64,000 nt of DNA, taken from NCBI RefSeq assembly GCF_000282315.2, contig NZ_AKJN02000008.1:806001-870000 (forward strand), given 5' to 3'. The notes below the pieces were generated by a model, which worked only from the letters and a program-made list of their open reading frames with translations, did not search any database and was not told where the DNA came from. The position numbers were made by a program, and so were the translations under genes. The stretch comes from Pseudomonas sp. GM41(2012) (GTDB taxonomy: Bacteria; Pseudomonadota; Gammaproteobacteria; Pseudomonadales; Pseudomonadaceae). Below are positions 54,046 to 62,378 of the stretch, piece by piece. Each line of letters opens with the position of its first letter. Positions within the stretch are counted from its first letter, which is position 1.

Positions 54046-54933
54046 TTAGAACCACAGGCGAACACCGAGGACCAGGCGTGCTTCGCTGCGGTCTTCACCT
54101 TCGTCGTTGGCGTAGTCGGCGGTTTTGCCGTAGGTGCGGTTCCAGGTCACGCCGATGTAGGGCGCGATTTCCCGGCGGATTTCATAGCGCAGTCGCAGGC
54201 CGGCTTCAGTGTTGGATAACCCGGAACCGATCCCCCGTTGCGGATCGTTTTTGCCGTAGACGTTGAGCTCGGCGGTCGGCTGCAGGATCAGCCGGTTGGT
54301 CAGCAGGATGTCGTAGTCGCCTTCCAGTCGTGCGGCGGTTTGGCCGCCTTCGCCGATGAAGGCGGTGGCCTCGGCTTCGAAGTTGTACAGCGCCATCCCT
54401 TGCACGCCGAGCGCGGCCCAGGTTTGCGGGTCGCCGGGTTTGAAGTCCTGGCGAACGCCGGTCACCACGTCCCACCACGGGGAGATTGCGTGGCCCCACA
54501 GGGCCTGGATTTCGGCGTCTTCGGTTTTACCGTTGGTGCGTTCGCCTTCGGAGCGCAGCCACAGGCGATCGATGTCGCCGCCGATCCAGCCGGAGAGATC
54601 CCAGGCCAGGGTGCTGCCGTCGTCAGCGTCCTGCCATTCGAGTTTGTCGGCGAGGAAGTAGTAGTTGAGCGCGGTGTCATGCACCTTGTGACCGGACGGA
54701 CTGGCATACGCGGCGGCGCGGTCGGCATCGGTCAGCGCCGGGATCGGCGTGCGGCTTTCGGTCGGCGCGGCGGGCTGCATCTGGCCGTCGTCCATGCTTT
54801 GCATTTGGCTGTGGTCCATGCCCGGCATCTGGCTGTGATCCATGTTCTGCATGTCGTCGGTGGCGGCCATCGCCGAAGAGAGTGTCAGGCTCGCGGTCAC
54901 GAGTGCCAAAGAGAGGGGAGTGAGTCTGGTCAT
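54046..54933 (-). CDS. copB: Outer-membrane copper resistance protein CopB
   Basis: 295 residues from ATG 54933; a start at 54948 overlaps the copA stop (ATGA) and would add five residues. Signal peptide (LSLALVTASLTLSSAMA), then a Met/His/Asp repeat MDHSQMPGMDHSQM that can bind copper. The rest is a beta-barrel: YYFLADKLEW, GGDIDRLWLRSEGERT, ending in the typical C-terminal aromatic VLGVRLWF. CopB is known as the outer-membrane copper-sequestering partner of CopA. Confidence 0.93.
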   Translation of the reverse strand: MTRLTPLSLALVTASLTLSSAMAATDDMQNMDHSQMPGMDHSQMQSMDDGQMQPAAPTESRTPIPALTDADRAAAYASPSGHKVHDTALNYYFLADKLEWQDADDGSTLAWDLSGWIGGDIDRLWLRSEGERTNGKTEDAEIQALWGHAISPWWDVVTGVRQDFKPGDPQTWAALGVQGMALYNFEAEATAFIGEGGQTAARLEGDYDILLTNRLILQPTAELNVYGKNDPQRGIGSGLSNTEAGLRLRYEIRREIAPYIGVTWNRTYGKTADYANDEGEDRSEARLVLGVRLWF

Positions 54934-54944
54934 GGTTAGGCGCC

Positions 54945-56642
54945 TCATTCTTCCACCCGAACTTCACGGAACATGCCCATTTCCATGTGGTACAGGAGAT
55001 GGCAGTGATAGGCCCAACGGCCGAGCGCATCGGCGGTGACCCGATAGCTGCGTCGGGAACCGGGCGGCATGTCGATGGTGTGTTTGCGCACCATGAACTC
55101 ACCGTTCTCGTCTTCGAGGTCGCTCCACATGCCGTGCAGATGGATCGGGTGGGTCATCATCGTGTCGTTGACCAGCACCACCCGAACCCGCTCGCCGTAT
55201 TTGAGGCGCACAGGTTCGGCGTCGGAGAACTTCACGCCGTTGAACGACCAGGCGAATTTCTCCATGTGGCCGGTGAGGTGCAGTTCGATGGTACGGCTCG
55301 GGTCGCGGCCGTCCGGGTCTTCGAAAGTGCTGCGCAGGTCGGAATAGGTCAGGACGCGGCGGCCGTTGTTGCGCAGGCCGAGGCCGGGATCGTCGAGTTT
55401 GGGGGTGGTGGTCATGGCTTGCATGTCCACCAGTGGGTTGTCTTTTTCCGTCTCGGGATGGGACTGCATGCCGGGCATGGCCATGGTGCTGTGATCCATG
55501 CCCGCCATGCTGCCGTGATCCATGCCGCCCATGCCCATGTCATCCATGGTCACCAGCGGTCGAGGGTCCAGCGACGGTACCGGCGCGGATAAACCCGCCT
55601 TCGCTGCAAGCGTGCCGCGTGCAAATCCCGTCCGATCCATCGACTGGGCGAACAAGGTGTAAGCGGCTTCGGTCGGCTCGACTATCACATCGAAGGTCTC
55701 CGCCACCGCAATGCGAAACTCATCGACACTCACCGGTTTGACGTGCAGCCCATCCGCAGCGACCACCGTCATTTTCAGCCCGGGAATGCGCACGTCGAAG
55801 TAGGTCATGGCGGAGCCGTTGATGAAGCGCAGGCGCAGCTTCTCGCCCGGCCGGAACACGCCCGTCCAGTTCGAGTTCGGCGCCTGGCCGTTCATCAAGT
55901 AGGTGTAAGTTGCGCCGCTGACGTCGGCCAGGTCGGTGGGGTTCATCTTCATTTCGGCCCACATCTTTCGGTCGGCGACTGTGGAACCCCAACCTTTCTC
56001 GCTGACGTCGTGGATGAAATCACCCACGGTGGGCTTGTTGTAGTTGTAGTAATCGGATTGCTTTTTCAGCGTCTTCATCAGGCCGACCGGATCTTCATCG
56101 GTCCAGTCGGTCAGCATCACCACGTAATCGCGGTCGTACTGGAACGGCTCCGGTTCCTTGGCGTCAATCACCAGCGGCCCGTAAACGCCGGACTGCTCCT
56201 GAAAACCCGAATGGCTGTGGTACCAGTAAGTGCCGTTCTGCCGGACCTTGAACTGGTAAACGTACATGCCATCCGGCTCGATGCCGTGAAAGCTCAGCCC
56301 CGGCACGCCGTCCATGTTGGCCGGCAGCAAGATGCCGTGCCAGTGAATGGAGGTGTTGGCGTTGAGCTTGTTCTTCACCCGCAGCGTCACCGTGTCACCT
56401 TCGCGCCAGCGCAGCAGGGGCCCGGGAATACCGCCGTTGATGGTCATCGCGGTGCGCGGGTTGCCGGTGATGTTGACCGGGATTTCGCCGATGAGCAGGT
56501 CGAAATTGGTGCCCGCCAAAACCTGAGGCTCGCCAGGACTGGTGACCGCCCAGACAGGCGTGCGCCATAACCCGAGGCCGCCGAGGAGCCCGCCCGCGGC
56601 CAGGCCCTTCACGAAGGTGCGTCTTGATGTGTTGGAATGCAT
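54945..56642 (-). CDS. copA: Periplasmic multicopper oxidase CopA
   Basis: 565 residues. Twin-arginine signal SRRTFVKGLAAGGLLGGLGL. Type 2/3 copper sites: IHWHGILLP, YWYHSHSGFQ, HPIHLHGMW and YHCHLLYHMEMGMF are all complete. Between domains 2 and 3 sits a Met/His-rich run MDHGSMAGMDHSTMAMPGM, the copper-binding repeats of CopA. It oxidises Cu(I) and sequesters copper in the periplasm. First gene of copABCD; a candidate CopR site lies 81 bases upstream. Confidence 0.96.
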   Translation of the reverse strand: MHSNTSRRTFVKGLAAGGLLGGLGLWRTPVWAVTSPGEPQVLAGTNFDLLIGEIPVNITGNPRTAMTINGGIPGPLLRWREGDTVTLRVKNKLNANTSIHWHGILLPANMDGVPGLSFHGIEPDGMYVYQFKVRQNGTYWYHSHSGFQEQSGVYGPLVIDAKEPEPFQYDRDYVVMLTDWTDEDPVGLMKTLKKQSDYYNYNKPTVGDFIHDVSEKGWGSTVADRKMWAEMKMNPTDLADVSGATYTYLMNGQAPNSNWTGVFRPGEKLRLRFINGSAMTYFDVRIPGLKMTVVAADGLHVKPVSVDEFRIAVAETFDVIVEPTEAAYTLFAQSMDRTGFARGTLAAKAGLSAPVPSLDPRPLVTMDDMGMGGMDHGSMAGMDHSTMAMPGMQSHPETEKDNPLVDMQAMTTTPKLDDPGLGLRNNGRRVLTYSDLRSTFEDPDGRDPSRTIELHLTGHMEKFAWSFNGVKFSDAEPVRLKYGERVRVVLVNDTMMTHPIHLHGMWSDLEDENGEFMVRKHTIDMPPGSRRSYRVTADALGRWAYHCHLLYHMEMGMFREVRVEE

Positions 56643-56722
56643 TCCGTTTTCCCGGTCCGTCAGCGTGGAGAGAGCTTGACGACGAGGCTAACGGGCAGTG
56701 CCTTTCAGCAGGCTGAGGCGGG

Positions 56723-56739
56723 GATTACAGTTTTGACAG
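56723..56739 (-). promoter_or_regulatory. Candidate cop box upstream of copA
   Basis: On the minus strand CTGTCAAAACTGTAATC, 14 of 17 identical with CTGACAAAGTTGTAATC beside copR (37892-37908). It is 81 bases before the copA start, inside the gap that separates copA from the transpeptidase gene. Confidence 0.65.
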
Positions 56740-56752
56740 GTTCATGCCGTCT

Positions 56753-57457
56753 TTATTGGCGTGTGCCGGGCGTTGACGCGGCGGCCACAGTGCCGCCACC
56801 GCAATTGATATACGAAGACGACTTCAACCAGCGTTGATCCGGATAGTAAGAAAACAACAACTGCCCGTCTTTCATCGAATCAATCAACTTATGCGCAATC
56901 GCCGGCCGCACAGCCGGACAACCCAGGCTTCTACCGATCCGGCCATTCGCTCGGGCAAGAACCGGACTGACATAGGGCGCCCCGTGAATAACGATCGCCC
57001 GCTCATATGCGTTGTCATTGAACCCCGGCTCCAGACCTTCCATGCGCAAGGAATAACCGTTCTGGCCGACGTAGCTCGATTGGGTCCGATACAGGCCAAG
57101 GCTGGTGGCAAAGCTTTCATTCTGGTTGGAGAACTTGACCGCCATGTTCTCGCCGCTGTTGCGACCGTGGGCGACCAGTTCGTGGAACAGTAATTTACGT
57201 TTCTTCAGATCGAACACCCACAACCGTTGTTCGGTCGAAGGCAGTGAGTAGTCGATGACAGCGAGTCTTTGGACAGGGGCTTTACCTTGGGCCAAGCTGC
57301 ATTGGGTAGCGCGTACGGCCAGCCCGATGACTTTGGCGTTGGCGCCAGGTGCTGCTTTGAGCAGCGCGGCTTCAAGCGAATCGGCGTAGGCTGCCGGTAC
57401 CGAAACTGACGTCAGCAGCAGGGCCGTGAATAGGAAACCAAAGCGGTCTAGCGCCAT
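56753..57457 (-). CDS. Murein L,D-transpeptidase-like (YkuD-related) periplasmic protein
   Basis: 234 residues. Signal peptide 1-25 (LFTALLLTSVSVPAAYA). The catalytic Cys lies in GRIGRSLGCPAVRPAIAHKLI, with the His in AIVIHGAPYVS; both active-site residues are kept. The SLGLYRTQ...Y-N-Y-ER core is the 'murein L,D-transpeptidase catalytic domain family' type, distinct from classical YkuD. It is divergent from the larger LdtD-like gene and upstream of copA on the same strand. Confidence 0.88.
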   Translation of the reverse strand: MALDRFGFLFTALLLTSVSVPAAYADSLEAALLKAAPGANAKVIGLAVRATQCSLAQGKAPVQRLAVIDYSLPSTEQRLWVFDLKKRKLLFHELVAHGRNSGENMAVKFSNQNESFATSLGLYRTQSSYVGQNGYSLRMEGLEPGFNDNAYERAIVIHGAPYVSPVLARANGRIGRSLGCPAVRPAIAHKLIDSMKDGQLLFSYYPDQRWLKSSSYINCGGGTVAAASTPGTRQ

Positions 57458-57538
57458 ATGTAAGTCTCACATTAATGTTTCGAGTCTAGCAGTGTGCAGG
57501 ATGCTAGCCGTTGAATACGGGGCGATTAAGGATTATCC

Positions 57539-59296
57539 ATGGGGCAGTTAACAAGGTTATTCGTCATAAGCCGCATCTTTTTTATGGGCTTTCTGATCAG
57601 CGGCGCAGCGTTTGCAGAAACTTCGCCGATTGAGGCGGTATCTGCCGGCATCAGCAGAACTGGCGCGGCACCTGACGATTACGTCGCTCAAACGATTCAG
57701 GTGGCACTTGAGCCATTGAGCTCATCGTTTCCACCCTTGCTCACTTCCCGTGGTTATCGACGGGTGGATCCGAGTCGTGTGGTCATGGATTTTTACATGC
57801 ATCGGGGTTATCGCTCGGCCTGGGCGAACGACAGCGATGTCATCCAGTTATTGAAAAGCCTGAGCGAGACTCAGGCCGATGGGTTGGACCCTGCGGACTT
57901 TCATATTGATGAGTTGGCGAAGGCCAGAGCGTCGATGCAGGCAGCAGAGCCGACGGTGGCGCAACGGGCGGCATTCGATATCGCGGCCACCCGGACCTTT
58001 GTTACCGCGCTGCTGCAATTGCGGCGCGGCAAGGTTGATCCTTCGCGTCTGGACATCCATTGGAACTTCGACCCCGTCGGCGCCGATCCTCGTGGAGACA
58101 TGAATAACTTGTTCGCCGCGCTCGATGCTCATGACGTGGCGCGCGCTTTCGCCGAAGCACCGCCACAAGAGGCGGTTTACCGCAGCCTGCGCGTGGGCCT
58201 GGCGCAACTGCGCAAGGTTCGGGACGCTGGCGGCTGGCCGAAGATTGCCGAAGGCCAATCGCTCAAGCCAGGCATGGATGACGCCTCTGTCGCGCAGTTG
58301 CGAGCACGTTTGGTGGCGGGTGGTTATCTGGCCCCATCAAAGAAGCCACGCACTGATTACGACGACAGCGTCACCGCCGCGGTGAAAAAGTATCAGGCCG
58401 AGCAATACCTGGGGGCGGATGGCGTGGCGGGGGCCGCGACACTGGCGGCGTTGAATGTGCCCGTAGAGGCGCGGATTGACCAGGTCCGGGTGAACATGGA
58501 GCGCGCGCGTTGGTTGCTGTACAAACTCCAGGGCACTTTTGTCGTCGTTGATATTGCGGGTTACAAGGTGGCGCTTTATCGCGACGGCAAGGCGATATGG
58601 CGTTCCCGGGTTCAGGTCGGTAAGCCGTTCCGCAGTACGCCGGTGTTTCAATCCGAGATTACTTACGTAACGTTCAACCCCACCTGGACCGTGCCACCGA
58701 CCATCCTCCTCAAAGACATGCTGCCGAAGATTCAAAGAGATCCTGGCTACCTTGCCGCCAACCGTATAAGAGCCCTTGATCGAGAGGGAAATGTGCTCGA
58801 TCCGTCGACCATCGACTGGGATAACGCGCGCGGTATCACGCTGCGACAGGATGCCGGGCCGGACAATTCGCTGGGGCAAGTGGTCATTCGGTTTCCCAAT
58901 GAGTATTCGATTTACCTCCACGACACGCCGCATCGCGAGTTGTTTGCGCAATCGCGCCGTGCCACCAGTTCAGGCTGCATACGCGTGGAGAACCCACTGC
59001 AGTTAGTTGAACTGCTGTTCAACGACCCGGTTCGTTGGAACAGCGCCGGAATACAGGCCCAGTTGGCTAACGGCAAGACCGAAAACATCAGGCTTCCCGT
59101 CAAGGTGCCGGTGCTGTTGGCTTACTGGACGGTGGACCTGAGTAGCGATGGTCGAGTGATGTTTAAGCCCGATGTCTACGGGTACGACTCCGCGGTCCTG
59201 CGGGGACTGAATCTGCCTTCGGAACTGCCCGTCCTGGATGTGCGACGAGCAGGAACTTCCGCTGTTGCGACGGGGCAAAACCGGCAATGGCCGTGA
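57539..59296 (+). CDS. L,D-transpeptidase, YcbB/LdtD type
   Basis: 585 residues. N-terminal signal/anchor (VISRIFFMGFLISGAAFA), a scaffold region (YRRVDPSRVVMDFYMHRGYRSAWANDSD), a peptidoglycan-binding segment (DDSVTAAVKKYQAEQYLGADGVAGAATLAALN), then the YkuD domain with SSGCIRVENPLQLVELL (catalytic Cys) and IYLHDTPHRELF (His). In E. coli LdtD forms 3-3 cross-links that bypass penicillin-binding proteins. The start at 57539 gives a plausible signal peptide. The copper link of such enzymes is discussed in the findings. Confidence 0.9.
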   Translation: MGQLTRLFVISRIFFMGFLISGAAFAETSPIEAVSAGISRTGAAPDDYVAQTIQVALEPLSSSFPPLLTSRGYRRVDPSRVVMDFYMHRGYRSAWANDSDVIQLLKSLSETQADGLDPADFHIDELAKARASMQAAEPTVAQRAAFDIAATRTFVTALLQLRRGKVDPSRLDIHWNFDPVGADPRGDMNNLFAALDAHDVARAFAEAPPQEAVYRSLRVGLAQLRKVRDAGGWPKIAEGQSLKPGMDDASVAQLRARLVAGGYLAPSKKPRTDYDDSVTAAVKKYQAEQYLGADGVAGAATLAALNVPVEARIDQVRVNMERARWLLYKLQGTFVVVDIAGYKVALYRDGKAIWRSRVQVGKPFRSTPVFQSEITYVTFNPTWTVPPTILLKDMLPKIQRDPGYLAANRIRALDREGNVLDPSTIDWDNARGITLRQDAGPDNSLGQVVIRFPNEYSIYLHDTPHRELFAQSRRATSSGCIRVENPLQLVELLFNDPVRWNSAGIQAQLANGKTENIRLPVKVPVLLAYWTVDLSSDGRVMFKPDVYGYDSAVLRGLNLPSELPVLDVRRAGTSAVATGQNRQWP

Positions 59297-59453
59297 AGGA
59301 AGCGGGACCTGCTATTCGTGTGTAACGGGCAGGTCATCGATGCGCCAACGATACAAGCGCTCTGCATCAACCTTTGCGCTCCGTCGCAGATTCGGGGGTT
59401 GGCGAAAGCCAAAAGGTTGGCTCACCTGTTGAAAACTATCACAATGCAAAATA

Positions 59454-59502
59454 GTCACCGATCACCGATCACCGATCACCGATCACCGATCACCGATCAT
59501 CG
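59454..59502. repeat. Heptamer tandem repeat (ATCACCG)
   Basis: Seven 7-bp units: one GTCACCG, five perfect ATCACCG, one ATCATCG. Each junction makes a GATC. It lies 18 bases before the start of the next gene, inside its expected promoter/leader, and 157 bases after the stop of the transpeptidase gene. Confidence 0.95.
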
Positions 59503-59520
59503 ATGTGAAGGGATGGGAAA

Positions 59521-60318
59521 TTGAAGACGGATGTTGCGCAAAAAAAAACGTCACTCAACACAGGTATGCTTGATGTGCATGACCTCGATGAGTGCCGCAA
59601 CATCCAAAAAGGGGCCGTGTTTATCATCGCCTCGGGGGCGTCCGCTAAAGATTTTCCGCTGGAAAAGTTTGCAGATGTTCCGATGATCACGATGAATGGC
59701 GCCATTTCCATGTTCTCCGGGACAGGTATCAAGCCGTTCTTTTATGCCTGTACGGATCAAGGTTTTTCCCGACAGCAACCCGAACTGTTTTCAGAGGCCA
59801 TGCGCATCAGTCAGCGGGTTGCACTGTGGCAAGAGCACATCTGGCATACGACGGTAGCGCCTGAGGGCGAACTGTATTTACTCGGTCGAGCACCCAAGCT
59901 CTCCTGGACAGACCTGGTGTTCAGGGCCGATAAAGAACTCGTCAGAAGTCGCAAACTCGGAAATGGCCGCAATAGAACCCTTGGCTTCAGCAAGAACCTT
60001 AAACGCGGTTTTTTTGATGCCCGTACCGTGGCTTATCTGGCTTTGCAAATTGCGTATCACGTGGGGTTTACCAAGGTGTTTCTGGTAGGCGTCGACTTTA
60101 ATCAGTCTGTGAGCCGTTTTTACGAAGAGGGTGACACGTTCGCCTCGCCATGCCTGCTTGATCAGCATTTTTATACGAGAATCCTGCCGTCGTTCGAGAT
60201 CTTGTCCAAGTACGTCGTGGATGAAGATTTTCAGGTCTACAACCTGTCCAGTTCCTCAAGGATTCCGGGTGAACTCATTCCCCGAGTGACGCTGGATGAG
60301 ATCGACAAGTTGATCTAA
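59521..60318 (+). CDS. Putative DUF115-like / LPS-core-type sugar-transfer protein
   Basis: 265 residues from TTG 59521 with AAGGG upstream; ATG 59566 is the alternative. GAVFIIASGASAKDFPLEKF (a glycine-rich nucleotide-type loop), MITMNGAISMFSGTGIKPFFYACTD, and the late ALQIAYHVGFTKVFLVGVDFNQS follow the pattern of DUF115/motility-accessory and LPS-core proteins (SGPS...NG...GV D). No signal or membrane helix. A role in surface sugar assembly is inferred from this pattern only. The 7-bp repeat before it suggests variable expression. Confidence 0.6.
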   Translation: MKTDVAQKKTSLNTGMLDVHDLDECRNIQKGAVFIIASGASAKDFPLEKFADVPMITMNGAISMFSGTGIKPFFYACTDQGFSRQQPELFSEAMRISQRVALWQEHIWHTTVAPEGELYLLGRAPKLSWTDLVFRADKELVRSRKLGNGRNRTLGFSKNLKRGFFDARTVAYLALQIAYHVGFTKVFLVGVDFNQSVSRFYEEGDTFASPCLLDQHFYTRILPSFEILSKYVVDEDFQVYNLSSSSRIPGELIPRVTLDEIDKLI

Positions 60319-60665
60319 AGGTTGTTCCTGCTTTATTGAAATGGGCGCCCTCGAGGCTAATGCCGATCAGTTAAGCGCAATGCTATTTGTAGCAGCTGGC
60401 GAAGCCTGCGTTCGGTTCGGGCTGCGTTCGGACGAAGCAGTCGTGAAATCAGACGATGCGGTGTTTCAGGAAGACCGCAAACTCAGGTTTCAGCACACAG
60501 TGTGCTAATACGCCAGGGGGATGCAGAAAGTGCTCGGGCGCATTTGCACAGTGCGATGCGGCGGCTAGCCAAAGGACATTTGCCCCATACCCCCCCGTAG
60601 ACTAAGCTCACAAAAAATAAGGGTTTTGGGGTGTTACCCATGCCTTACCCTTACAGGACGCGCTT
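60319..60665. other. 347-bp intergenic region with a REP-like remnant
   Basis: No gene seen. At about 60391-60450 there is TGTAGCAGCTGGCGAAGCCT... with AAGCAGTCG nearby; the piece CAGCTGGCGAAGCCTGCG occurs inverted at about 50916-50933. It looks like a decayed intergenic repeat. The rest holds the promoter of the diguanylate cyclase gene. Confidence 0.5.
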
Positions 60666-62237
60666 TTGCCTATCCCTCTTCACGATCCGCACAACGCCAC
60701 CGGCGTCACGTTGAAACGGTTACCTCTGCGCAAAGCAGCGGTACTGTTTATTGCGGTCGTGTGCCTGACCCTGTGCGGTTTGCTGTACCTGCAACTGGAG
60801 CAGTCGCGCCAGCATGACCTGGCCTTGGCACAAGTGGCGTCATCAAACCTGACGCGGGCCATGGCGCAGCAGGCCGAAGACACCTTCATGCAGGCCGATC
60901 TGGTGCTGACCAGTCTGGCCGACTGGATTCAGGCTGACGGTTTCGGCGCGCCCCAAAAGGCGCGCTTGCAGAAAACGTTCGCCCGGCGGGTGCAGGCGCT
61001 GAATCAATTGCACGGGATATTTCTATTCGACCAAAAGGGGCAGTGGGTCGTTACCTCTTTCGACGAACTGCCACGCGGACCGGGTGTGGGGGATCGCGAT
61101 TATTTCAAGTTCCACCAGCAGAACGCCTCCTCCCTGGCGCACATCGGGCCGGCGATTCGCAGTCGGGTAAATGGCGAGTGGATCATCCCGATATCCAAAC
61201 GGGTGAACGACAAGAATGGCAATTTCCAGGGCGTCTTGTTGGCCGGTATCAAGATGGCGTACTTCGATCAGTTCTTCAAAAGCTTCAGCATTGATGACAA
61301 CGGTTCGATGTTTTTGGGTTTGACCGACGGAACACTGCTGGCGCGACGGCCGTTTGTGGAGTCGCAGATTGGCACATCACTGGCCAAGAGCGAGATCTTC
61401 GAAAAATTGCTGCCCAACGCGCCTTCCGGTAACGCGATGTTCAGCTCGCTGGTCGATGGTGTTGTGCGGTTGTATGGCTACCGTCAGCTCGACGCTTATC
61501 CGTTGGTCGTGTCTGCCGCCTCGTCCAGGGATTCAATTCTCAAGGATTGGAACGACACGGCGTTTCGCTCCACGGTCATCGTTGCCTTGGTGGTGCTGGG
61601 CGTGGGGTTGTTTGGTTGGGTGTTCCTTTATCAGGTGCGTGTCGGCGAACAGGTCGAGGCGGATTTGCGCAATGCAAAGGAAGCGCTGAAGCTGATCGCG
61701 ACCCACGACAGCCTGACCGGCCTGGGCAATCGCCGGCTGTTCGAGGGCGCGCTGGACATCGAGTTCAGCCGAGGCGCCCGGCAGTCGAGTTCGCTGAGCC
61801 TGATCATGCTCGATATCGATTACTTCAAGCGCTACAACGACGCTTACGGCCACGTGGCAGGGGACCATTGCCTGGCTGAAGTGGCGCGGGCGGTGAAGGG
61901 GTGCTGCCATCGAAAAGCCGATTTGGCCGTGCGCTACGGCGGTGAGGAGTTTGCGGTGTTGCTGCCCGACACCGACATTCACGGCGCAATGGTGATTGCC
62001 GAGCAGATCCGCCGTAGTGTCATGGACAAGAACATCATCCACAGCGGTTCACCCTCGGGCTTCGTGACAGTCAGTCTGGGTTGTTATTCGTTTGTGCCGA
62101 CGGGGCGGGACAGCATGGAAGTGTTCATCGAACGTGCGGATGCGGCGCTGTATCAAGCCAAGCATTCGGGGCGAAACCGCTCGGCAGTGCTGTCGATGGA
62201 GGGCGGTGTCGAGGCACTGCTGCGTTCGGATCGTTGA
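60666..62237 (+). CDS. Membrane diguanylate cyclase with periplasmic sensor domain
   Basis: 523 residues from a TTG at 60666. Membrane helix ~22-45 (AAVLFIAVVCLTLCGLLYL), a periplasmic dCache/CHASE-type sensor (~50-290; VGDRDYFKFHQQN, IPISKRVND), second helix ~297-318 (STVIVALVVLGVGLFGWVFLY), and a GGDEF domain: DSLTGLGNRRLFEGAL, LIMLDIDYFKRYND, active site RYGGEEF and inhibitory site RKAD five residues before it. The catalytic and I-sites are complete, so it should make c-di-GMP with product inhibition. No partner gene adjoins. Confidence 0.9.
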   Translation: MPIPLHDPHNATGVTLKRLPLRKAAVLFIAVVCLTLCGLLYLQLEQSRQHDLALAQVASSNLTRAMAQQAEDTFMQADLVLTSLADWIQADGFGAPQKARLQKTFARRVQALNQLHGIFLFDQKGQWVVTSFDELPRGPGVGDRDYFKFHQQNASSLAHIGPAIRSRVNGEWIIPISKRVNDKNGNFQGVLLAGIKMAYFDQFFKSFSIDDNGSMFLGLTDGTLLARRPFVESQIGTSLAKSEIFEKLLPNAPSGNAMFSSLVDGVVRLYGYRQLDAYPLVVSAASSRDSILKDWNDTAFRSTVIVALVVLGVGLFGWVFLYQVRVGEQVEADLRNAKEALKLIATHDSLTGLGNRRLFEGALDIEFSRGARQSSSLSLIMLDIDYFKRYNDAYGHVAGDHCLAEVARAVKGCCHRKADLAVRYGGEEFAVLLPDTDIHGAMVIAEQIRRSVMDKNIIHSGSPSGFVTVSLGCYSFVPTGRDSMEVFIERADAALYQAKHSGRNRSAVLSMEGGVEALLRSDR

Positions 62238-62378
62238 GGTGTCTCTCGAGATGTTTCACCCGCGCAACACCCCGGCAGCCGGCTGTCTGCCTGTCAGATC
62301 CCCTTCAATTGATCGTCTAGAGTTGCGGTAACGCTGCCAATCCCGGCAGGTCTCCCCACCGCACGGATGATCGTCTAA

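Noticed and set aside
59454..59502. Heptamer array as a CRISPR array or plasmid iterons
   Set aside because: Units are 7 bp without spacers and no replication or cas gene is near.
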